Below, piece by piece: positions 16,008-21,657 of a DNA stretch of 21,657 nt; the first letter of the stretch is position 1, and each line of letters opens with the position of its first letter. The translations under genes were made by a program, and so were the position numbers. The stretch is from NCBI GenBank assembly GCA_902494585.1, contig CABUUD010000023.1:1-21657 (forward strand), written 5' to 3'. The notes below the pieces were generated by a model, which saw only the letters and a program-made list of their open reading frames with translations, was not told the DNA's origin and did not search any database. Origin of the DNA: an uncultured Collinsella sp. (GTDB lineage Bacteria; Actinomycetota; Coriobacteriia; Coriobacteriales; Coriobacteriaceae).

Positions 16008-16036
16008 GGTAAGATTCTCTATTGATAGGAGAAGAC

Positions 16037-17650
16037 ATGGCCATCATCAACAAGGGTATGTCCAGGCGTTCGTTCCTCGGCCTCACCGGCAGCGTCGCTG
16101 CTGTCGCAGGGCTTGGTCTCACTGGCTGCGGTGGCAGCTCTAGCGACGAAGGTTCCGCTTCCGGTTCCACCGATTCCGCCAACCGTGGCGGCGGCGTGAT
16201 CACCGCTGGTTCCGCTTACGCTCCGTCCAGCTTCGACCCCGCCAGCACCGGCTCCGCTGTGGGCCTGGGCGCTAACTGGCACGTCGTCGAGGGTCTTTAC
16301 GGCATCGATTACCACGACTACAGCACCTTCAACGAGCTCGCCACCGACGATCCCAAGTCCGTGGACGACACCACCTTCGAGGTCACCATCCGCAAGGGCG
16401 CCAAGTTCTCCGATGGCACCGAGGTCACCGCTGACGACGTCGTCGCTTCCTACACCGCTTGCGCTGCTTCCGCTACCTATGCTCCGTTCTTCCAGCCCTT
16501 CGAGTCCATCGAGGCCAAGGACGCCAGCACCGTGACGGTCAAGACCAAGGTCCCCAACTTCTCCCTGCTCAAGGATCGTCTGGCCATCATCCGCGTTACC
16601 CCGGCTACCCAGTCCGAGGAGGATCGCGCCAAGCAGCCGATCGGTTCCGGCCCCTGGATGTACGACTCTATCTCCGATACCGAGATCACCCTGGTTCCCA
16701 ACCCCGAGTACAACGGTGAGTATGCTGCCGAGGATAAGAAAATCCAGTACAGCATCCTGACCGACCCCACCGCTCGCGTTACCGCTCAGCAGGAGGGCTC
16801 CACGCTCGTTATGGAGCTCGTCACCGCTGACGCCGTCGACCAGCTCGAGAGCGCCGGCTGCAAGATCGATAACGTCCAGGGTTTCGGCACCCGCTTCATC
16901 ATGTTCAACGTCGCCAAGGAGCCTTGGAACAACGTCAAGGTCCGTCAGGCCGTCATGTACGCGCTCGACACCGAGAAGATGGTCAGCAACACCTTCGCCG
17001 GCCTTGCCACCGCTGCCAGCTGCTACCTGCCCAAGAGCTTCACCAACTATCATGAGGCTTCCACGGTGTACAAGACCGACGCCAAGAAGGCCAAGAAGCT
17101 CATTGAGGAGTCCGGCATCACCCCGGGCGCCATCACCCTGCGCACTACCGACAACGAGCAGATTAAGGGCATGGCCGCCCAGGTCAAGAACGACCTCGAC
17201 GCTCTCGGCTTCGAGGTGACCATCCAGACCGATACCTCGCCGGCCACCTACGCTGCCATCGACGGCGGCGAGGCCTACGATATCCTCCTTGCCCCTGGCG
17301 ATCCTTCCTGCTTCGGCGCTGACCCCGACCTGCTGCTCAACTGGTGGTACGGCGACAACGTCTGGATGCAGACCCGTTGCCCGTGGAAGGAGTCCGCTGA
17401 GTGGCAGAAGCTCCACGGTCTCATGGACGAGGCTCTTGCCGCCGAGGGCGACGAGCAGCAGAAGAAGTGGAACGAGTGCTTCGACATCATCGCCGACAAC
17501 GCTGTTCTGTACCCCGTTGTCCACGTCAAGACCGTCTCCGCTTCCTGGGACGATCCGTCCACCGCGCCCAACGGCGAGGCCCTCGATGGCTTCAAGGGCA
17601 TCGGCACGACGAGCATGTCCTTCAGGGGCGTCGCGACCGTCAAGGCCTAA
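16037..17650 (+). CDS. Peptide/nickel-type ABC transporter solute-binding lipoprotein (OppA/DppA-like)
   Basis: This family-5 solute-binding protein captures a peptide or similar ligand outside the membrane and hands it to the downstream permease. The 537-residue product begins with a twin-arginine signal, SRRSFLG (9-15), a hydrophobic stretch and the lipobox LTGC with C31 as the lipidated cysteine, so it is probably exported folded by Tat and anchored by lipid. After a Ser/Gly linker the SBP_bac_5 domain shows GGGVITAGSAYAPSSFDP, EVTIRKGAKFSDGTEVTADDVVASY and RQAVMYALDTEKM segments. ATG 16037 is preferred because AGGAG (16027-16031) sits 5 bases upstream; the frame is open from TTG 16022. 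Codons are strongly C-ending, suggesting high expression. The ligand cannot be read from sequence; it need not be a peptide. Confidence 0.93.
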   Translation: MAIINKGMSRRSFLGLTGSVAAVAGLGLTGCGGSSSDEGSASGSTDSANRGGGVITAGSAYAPSSFDPASTGSAVGLGANWHVVEGLYGIDYHDYSTFNELATDDPKSVDDTTFEVTIRKGAKFSDGTEVTADDVVASYTACAASATYAPFFQPFESIEAKDASTVTVKTKVPNFSLLKDRLAIIRVTPATQSEEDRAKQPIGSGPWMYDSISDTEITLVPNPEYNGEYAAEDKKIQYSILTDPTARVTAQQEGSTLVMELVTADAVDQLESAGCKIDNVQGFGTRFIMFNVAKEPWNNVKVRQAVMYALDTEKMVSNTFAGLATAASCYLPKSFTNYHEASTVYKTDAKKAKKLIEESGITPGAITLRTTDNEQIKGMAAQVKNDLDALGFEVTIQTDTSPATYAAIDGGEAYDILLAPGDPSCFGADPDLLLNWWYGDNVWMQTRCPWKESAEWQKLHGLMDEALAAEGDEQQKKWNECFDIIADNAVLYPVVHVKTVSASWDDPSTAPNGEALDGFKGIGTTSMSFRGVATVKA

Positions 17651-17710
17651 GACTCGCTTGAGTCATATGTGGGGCGTCGGTCGTAAGGCAACGTCCTCAT
17701 AGTTGAAACA

Positions 17711-17744
17711 AAGACCCGGGCGGCCTCGATGTCGCTCGGGTCTT
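17711..17744 (+). terminator. Strong intercistronic hairpin between solute-binding and permease genes
   Basis: AAGACCCGGGCG (17711-17722) pairs with CGCTCGGGTCTT (17733-17744) over 12 bp with one G-U pair, around a 10-base loop. TTG follows rather than a clean T-run, so it may be a partial terminator or a 3' stabiliser that raises solute-binding protein mRNA above the permease mRNA, a common pattern in ABC importers. Confidence 0.6.
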
Positions 17745-17770
17745 GTAATGAGTATCCATACTCATATACC
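17743..17770 (+). promoter_or_regulatory. Candidate internal promoter with an operator-like palindrome in its spacer
   Basis: TTGTAA (17743-17748, 4 of 6) and TATACC (17765-17770, 4 of 6) are 16 bases apart. The 18-base perfect palindrome ATGAGTATCCATACTCAT (17748-17765) fills the spacer and touches both hexamers. That is the position where a repressor would block RNA polymerase. Both hexamers are imperfect, so this is a proposal. Confidence 0.4.
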
Positions 17771-17805
17771 AGTTGGTCCTACCGACAAAAGAAAGGGGAG
17801 AGAAC

Positions 17806-18762
17806 GTGAACAACTTTCTACGTTTGATTGGAAGGCGTCTCGTGGCGCTGCCGATCATGGCATTGGGCGTCACCGTCCTGGTGTTCTTCCTTATGTCGTT
17901 CTCCAAGACCGACCCCGCCTATACGGCGTTGGGTGACGGTGCCTCGCCCGAGGCGGTTGCCGAGTACCATGAGAAGTATGGTCTGGACGACCCCTGGCCC
18001 GTGCGCTACGTGCGCTATATGGGCGATCTGATCCATGGTGACATGGGCACCTATGGTGCTGCTCGCAACTCCGTTGCCAAGCGCATCTCCACGGCCCTGC
18101 CCGTCACGATGCAGCTGACCTTTATCGGTCTTGCCATCGGCGCGGTCGTCTCGTTTTTGCTCGGCGTTATCGCGGCACTGTATCGCGATAAATGGCCGGA
18201 CCAAGTGATCCGCGTCTTTTCCATCGCCGGCCTGGCAACCCCGTCGTTCTGGCTTGCCGTTCTGTTGATTCTGCTGTTCTCTTCCTACCTTAAGGTGCTC
18301 CCGGCGTCCGGTGCTCTGCCTCACTTCACCACCAACCCGGCTGGCTATCTGGGACGTATGATCATGCCCGCTATCGCTCTGGCATTCCCGCTGACGGGCC
18401 AGATGACTCGTATCGTGCGTACGGCCATGGTCGAGGAGCTCGATAAGGACTATGTCCGTATGGCTCGCGGCGCCGGCGTTCCCGAGAAGGTCGTAGTCGG
18501 CATCAACGTCTTGCGCAACGCGCTGATCACCCCGGTCACCACCCTCGGTCTTAAGATCGGCTACCTCATGGGCGGTGCTGTCGTCATCGAGGTCATCTTC
18601 AACCTCCCCGGCATGGGTACTGCGATTCTGCAGGGCGTTCAGGGCAACGAGGCGAACCTGGTTCAGGGTGTCGTCATCGTCGTTGCTCTTGCCTTCATCA
18701 TCATCAACATCGTGGTTGACATGCTCTACCTGCTCATCAACCCGCGCATCAGGACGGTGTAG
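17806..18762 (+). CDS. Peptide-type ABC transporter permease (OppB/DppB-like)
   Basis: One of the two membrane subunits of the importer. The 318-residue protein starts with a membrane helix (about 9-30) after a short basic tail. A periplasmic-type loop (about 35-85) and the binding-protein-dependent transport domain follow, with about five more helices. The coupling (EAA) loop that contacts the ATPase is visible: EELDKDYVRMARGAGVPEKVV with the Gly spaced as in the family, followed by LRNALITPVTTLG. The C-terminal GGAVVIEVIFNLPGMG is typical of OppB/DppB. GTG 17806 is chosen because AAGGGGAG (17793-17800) is 5 bases upstream. It is separated from the solute-binding gene by 155 bases and from the next gene by 3. 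Confidence 0.94.
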   Translation: MNNFLRLIGRRLVALPIMALGVTVLVFFLMSFSKTDPAYTALGDGASPEAVAEYHEKYGLDDPWPVRYVRYMGDLIHGDMGTYGAARNSVAKRISTALPVTMQLTFIGLAIGAVVSFLLGVIAALYRDKWPDQVIRVFSIAGLATPSFWLAVLLILLFSSYLKVLPASGALPHFTTNPAGYLGRMIMPAIALAFPLTGQMTRIVRTAMVEELDKDYVRMARGAGVPEKVVVGINVLRNALITPVTTLGLKIGYLMGGAVVIEVIFNLPGMGTAILQGVQGNEANLVQGVVIVVALAFIIINIVVDMLYLLINPRIRTV

Positions 18763-18765
18763 ATT

Positions 18766-20781
18766 ATGGTAAAGATTCGAGAGAAGCAAACCGAGCAGCT
18801 CGAGAAAGCTGCCTCCAAGGGGCTCAAGCTCGGTGGCTGGAAGAAGATGACGCTGTCTTCTAAGATTGCCGCCGTCGTGCTGGTGCTGGTCGCCCTGACC
18901 GCGATCCTTGCTCCCCTGCTTGCCCCCTATAGCCCGGTCGAGATTTTCACTGCTCGCCAGGCTCCCGGCAACGGATTTATCTTCGGTACCGACGATAAGG
19001 GTCGCGACATTCTGTCGCGCATGCTCTACGGTGGTCGTTACTCGCTGATCATCGGCTTCGGTGCTACCGCCATGGCTCTGGTCTGCGGCTCGGTCGTGGG
19101 CGCCCTCGCGGCGGTTTCGCGCAAGTCCGTTTCCGAGGCGATCATGCGCATCCTGGACATCATCATGTCCATCCCGGGCATCGCCCTCGCTGCCGTCTTC
19201 GTCTCCATCCTGGGCAATTCCGTGCCGTCGATCATCTTTGCGATCGGCTTTATGTACACCCCGCAGATCGCCCGTATCGTGCGCGCCAACATCGTGTCCG
19301 AGTACGGTGAGGACTATGTCCGCGCGGTCATCGTGTCCGGTGCCAAGGCTCCGTGGATTTTGATCAAGCATGTTCTGCGTAACTGCATCGCCCCGATCAT
19401 GGTCTTCACCGTGACCTTGGTCGCCGACGCCATCATCTTCGAGGCCTCGTTGACCTTCATCGGCGCCGGCATCCAGGAGCCCACCGCTACCTGGGGCAAC
19501 ATTCTCGCCGACGCTCGCGGTGGCGTGCTCGCTGGCCGTTGGTGGCAGGCACTGTTCCCGGGCCTGGCCATCATGATCACCTGCCTGGCGCTCAACATCC
19601 TCTCCGAGGGCATTACCGACGCCATGGCCGCTGCTCCCTCCGCCGCCCTGGATCCGACCGATTCCTCCAAGCGCCGCGAGGCCGACCTGCTGGTCTCCGA
19701 CCCCGTTCGTGCCTACAAGGAGCAGGCTCAGTCCCTGTCCGCCCGTCTTGGCGCCCTGCGCGATGTCGAACTCAAGCGTAACGACCGCCATGTGCCCGAT
19801 GAGTCCGTTGAGCCGATCCTTTCGGTCCGCGATTTCTGCATCCAGTTTGAGCACCACGGTGATATCAACGTCGTCGACCACGTTAACTTTGACGTCCGTC
19901 CCGGCCAGACCATGGGCCTGGTAGGCGAGTCCGGCTGCGGTAAGTCCATCACCACGCTGGCCATCATGGGCCTGACCGACGATGACGAGCATCTTTCCGG
20001 CGAGGTTCTCTGGGAGGGCCGCGACCTGCTCAAGATGAGCAAGAAGGAGTGGTTCGGCCTGCGCGGTACCGATATCGCCATGGTCTATCAGGACGCCCTG
20101 TCCTCGCTCAACCCCTCCATGCTCATTTCCGCTCAGATGAAGCAGCTCACCAAGCGTGGCGGCACCCGTAGCGCCGAGGAGCTCCTGGAGCTCGTGGGCC
20201 TCGACCCCAAGCGTACGCTCGAGAGCTATCCGCATGAGCTTTCCGGTGGTCAGCGTCAGCGCGTTCTGATCGCTATGGCCCTTACCCGCGACCCCAAGCT
20301 GGTCATCTGCGACGAGCCCACGACCGCTCTGGACGTTACCGTCCAGAAGCAGGTCATCAAGCTGCTCAACGATCTTCAGGCCAAGCTCGGCTTTGCCATG
20401 ATCTTCGTTTCGCATGACCTGGCTCTGGTCGCCGAGGTCGCCCATAACATCACGGTTATGTACGCCGGTCAGGTTATCGAGCAGGCGCCCACCAAGGAGC
20501 TGCTCACCAACCCGATTCACGAGTACACCCGCGGCCTTCTGGGTTCCGTCCTGTCCATCGAGAGCGGTTCGGGCCGCCTGCACCAGGTGCCCGGCGCCGT
20601 TCCGAGCCCGCGCGATTTCCCCAAGGGCGACCGCTTCGCGCCCCGCTCGAGCCATCCGCGCATCGGCCTGGACACCCGTCCGGTCTTCAAGCGCGTGCCC
20701 GGCACCGAGCACTTCTATTCCGAGCTCCCCGACGAGGTGCTCAAGGCAAATGGTTTGACCCCTCACGCGGAGGTGATGTAG
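18766..20781 (+). CDS. Fused ABC transporter permease and ATPase (OppC-OppD fusion)
   Basis: The 671-residue protein joins two normally separate subunits. Residues 1-290 are an OppC/DppC permease: first helix at about 33-53, the GTDDKGRDILSRMLYGGR signature (74-91), and coupling loop EYGEDYVRAVIVSGAKAP (179-196). A charged linker (291-348) leads into an OppD-type ATPase with Walker A GESGCGKS (387-394), Q-loop Q442, signature LSGGQ (492-496), Walker B LVICDE (512-517) and switch H550. The oligopeptide C-terminal region is present (RLHQVPGAVPSPRDFPKGDRFAP) but the usual cysteines are absent. There is no stop or frameshift across the junction. ATG 18766 follows the oppB-like stop by 3 bases with a weak AGGACGG site. 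Such permease/ATPase fusions are known in actinobacteria. Confidence 0.95.
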   Translation: MVKIREKQTEQLEKAASKGLKLGGWKKMTLSSKIAAVVLVLVALTAILAPLLAPYSPVEIFTARQAPGNGFIFGTDDKGRDILSRMLYGGRYSLIIGFGATAMALVCGSVVGALAAVSRKSVSEAIMRILDIIMSIPGIALAAVFVSILGNSVPSIIFAIGFMYTPQIARIVRANIVSEYGEDYVRAVIVSGAKAPWILIKHVLRNCIAPIMVFTVTLVADAIIFEASLTFIGAGIQEPTATWGNILADARGGVLAGRWWQALFPGLAIMITCLALNILSEGITDAMAAAPSAALDPTDSSKRREADLLVSDPVRAYKEQAQSLSARLGALRDVELKRNDRHVPDESVEPILSVRDFCIQFEHHGDINVVDHVNFDVRPGQTMGLVGESGCGKSITTLAIMGLTDDDEHLSGEVLWEGRDLLKMSKKEWFGLRGTDIAMVYQDALSSLNPSMLISAQMKQLTKRGGTRSAEELLELVGLDPKRTLESYPHELSGGQRQRVLIAMALTRDPKLVICDEPTTALDVTVQKQVIKLLNDLQAKLGFAMIFVSHDLALVAEVAHNITVMYAGQVIEQAPTKELLTNPIHEYTRGLLGSVLSIESGSGRLHQVPGAVPSPRDFPKGDRFAPRSSHPRIGLDTRPVFKRVPGTEHFYSELPDEVLKANGLTPHAEVM

Positions 20782-21609
20782 ATGAGCGAGACCGCAGTCA
20801 ACGGCGTCGAGCCGATCATCTTCCTTGATGACGTCCACGTCACCTTTAGGACCCGTACCGGCTCGATTCTGCACCCCAACCTGGTTCACGCCGTCCAGGG
20901 TGTAACGATTAAGCTCATGCCCGGACAGACCATCGGCATCGTCGGCGAGTCCGGTTGCGGAAAGTCCACCACGGCTAACGTCATGTGCGGCCTGCAAGCC
21001 CCCACGAGCGGCAAGGTCTACTTTAAGGGCAAGGACGTCACCAAGCGTACCGCCGAGGACCGTCGTCACATGGGCCGCGTCATCTCGGTCGTGTTCCAGA
21101 ACCCCGCGACGGCACTCAACCCCCGCATGGTCGTTCGCGAGCAGCTGCTCGATCCCATGCGCGTCCACAACCTGGGCACCGAGGCCGAGCAGGAGAAGCG
21201 CGTCAAGGAACTCTTGGAGCTCACCGGTCTGCCCAGTTCTGCCGCCGAGGTTCTTCCCGGCCAGCTTTCGGGCGGCCAGCGCCAGCGCGTCGCAATTGCC
21301 CGTGCCCTGTCGTTGAACCCTGACGCCATCATCGCCGACGAGCCCACCTCGGCTTTGGACGTTTCGGTCCGCGCGCAGATCCTCAACCTGCTGACCGATC
21401 TTAAGAAGGAGCTCGGCCTGGCCATGGTGTTCATTAGCCATGACATCCAGACGGTCCGCTACATCTCCGACGACATTATCGTCATGAATGGCGGCAAGAT
21501 CGTCGAGCAGGGCGAGGCCAAGCAGGTCTTCCAGCACCCCCAGGACCCCTACACCAAGATGCTGCTCGGCGCTGCGCCGTCGCTGCTGCATCCCAAGCTC
21601 GGCGAGTAG
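20782..21609 (+). CDS. Peptide-type ABC transporter ATPase (OppF/DppF-like)
   Basis: The second ATPase of the importer, pairing with the OppD half of the fusion protein. The 275-residue product has Walker A GESGCGKS (55-62), Q-loop VFQNP (104-108), signature LSGGQRQRV (162-170), Walker B IIADE (183-187) and switch H220. OppF proteins are usually about 300-330 residues; the C-terminal oligopeptide domain is short here, ending shortly after DPYTKMLLGAAPSL, so it lacks the GCxFxxRC region too. ATG 20782 directly follows the preceding stop. The ribosome binding site GGAGGTGAT (20769-20777), inside the end of the fused gene, is a full match to the 16S anti-SD and is the strongest in the window. 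The 48 bases after the stop show no terminator before the window ends. Confidence 0.94.
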   Translation: MSETAVNGVEPIIFLDDVHVTFRTRTGSILHPNLVHAVQGVTIKLMPGQTIGIVGESGCGKSTTANVMCGLQAPTSGKVYFKGKDVTKRTAEDRRHMGRVISVVFQNPATALNPRMVVREQLLDPMRVHNLGTEAEQEKRVKELLELTGLPSSAAEVLPGQLSGGQRQRVAIARALSLNPDAIIADEPTSALDVSVRAQILNLLTDLKKELGLAMVFISHDIQTVRYISDDIIVMNGGKIVEQGEAKQVFQHPQDPYTKMLLGAAPSLLHPKLGE

Positions 21610-21657
21610 CCTCGCTTTCCCTCCCGTGCGCCCGGGTACCATGAAGGGGGCCCCACC

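Larger units (their letters stand above)
15672..16036 (+). other. 365-base gene-free region: uvrC-solute-binding-gene spacer rich in inverted repeats
   Basis: I see no credible gene here on either strand. It is AT-rich for the first 110 bases and then holds several dyads: a weak terminator-like hairpin (15697-15725), a 9-bp-arm palindrome (15878-15900), a bulged hairpin (15917-15935) overlapping a 13-bp palindrome (15933-15945), and an 8-bp hairpin (15984-16007) just before the ribosome binding site. A GTAT tandem triplet lies at 15904-15915. No known riboswitch class could be recognised by eye. Confidence 0.7.

Noticed and set aside
15672..16036. Known riboswitch or T-box in the solute-binding gene leader
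   Set aside because: No T-box sequence (TGGNACCGCG), no terminator with a T-run near the start codon, and no known riboswitch core that I could recognise.
15862..16143. Forward open frame in the leader running into the solute-binding gene in another frame
   Set aside because: It overlaps the signal peptide of a certain gene and has no ribosome binding site or protein-like composition.
16019..17524. Open frame of 501 codons on the reverse strand opposite the solute-binding gene
   Set aside because: Same cause: an antisense shadow of a gene with clear Tat signal, lipobox and SBP domain. The translation is Gly/Val/Leu/Asp-rich without motifs.
17818..21642. Open frame of 1274 codons on the reverse strand across the permease, fusion and OppF genes
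   Set aside because: It is a shadow of the C-ending codon bias of three well-supported forward genes. Its product is a low-complexity run rich in Gly, Asp, Leu and His with no recognisable domain, and it runs across gene boundaries and the whole ABC module.
21610..21657. Possible terminator or new gene at the right edge (GGTACCATGAAGG, then GGGGGCCCC)
   Set aside because: Only 48 bases are visible; the GC-rich end could be the first arm of a hairpin but its partner is outside the window.

Overview
The window looks like chromosome from a moderately GC-rich actinobacterium of the Coriobacteriia, most likely Collinsella or a close relative. This is an inference. It rests on the actinobacterial style of MurJ and UvrA, GGAGG-type ribosome binding sites, mixed GTG/ATG starts, the fused permease/ATPase peptide transporter and the 5S rRNA tail. 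No taxonomic search was possible. There is no insertion sequence, CRISPR array, phage gene or tRNA that I can see.

Layout. Positions 1-46 are the 3' end of a 5S rRNA, so an rRNA operon ends here. A perfect intrinsic terminator follows at 83-112. Next comes a forward block: coaE (dephospho-CoA kinase), a small membrane-anchored lytic transglycosylase, and uvrB, ending in a terminator near 3753-3793. A reverse-strand block (7636 down to 3813) holds an Mrp/NBP35 Fe-S carrier ATPase followed by two FAD-dependent oxidoreductases of poorly characterised families. Its promoter lies in the 267-base divergent region shared with uvrA, which also holds a good LexA/SOS-box candidate. The forward strand then carries uvrA and a terminator, then ybaK, murJ and uvrC packed head to tail. 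The last third is a peptide/nickel-type ABC importer: a Tat-type lipoprotein solute-binding protein, an OppB-type permease, a single polypeptide fusing OppC permease to OppD ATPase, and an OppF-type ATPase.

Function. All three subunits of the UvrABC nucleotide-excision repair nuclease lie within about 14 kb, on three separate transcription units. Cell-wall genes (lytic transglycosylase, lipid II flippase MurJ) are interleaved with them. The transporter genes would form a complete importer. Its solute-binding gene is separated from the membrane and ATPase genes by a hairpin and an operator-like palindrome, a layout that would allow different expression levels. The transporter genes prefer C-ending codons much more strongly than the first genes in the window, which suggests high expression and also creates very long false antisense reading frames.

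The most unusual features are: (1) a roughly 250-residue acidic N-terminal extension on MurJ with three copies of an ETAV[FY]L motif and two DD-x-W-x-PL motifs; (2) the OppC-OppD fusion, whose ATPase half lacks the usual C-terminal cysteine cluster; (3) UvrC with an altered cysteine set in the region proposed to bind an Fe-S cluster; (4) a dyad-rich 365-base leader before the solute-binding gene. I found no clear evidence for an entirely new system.
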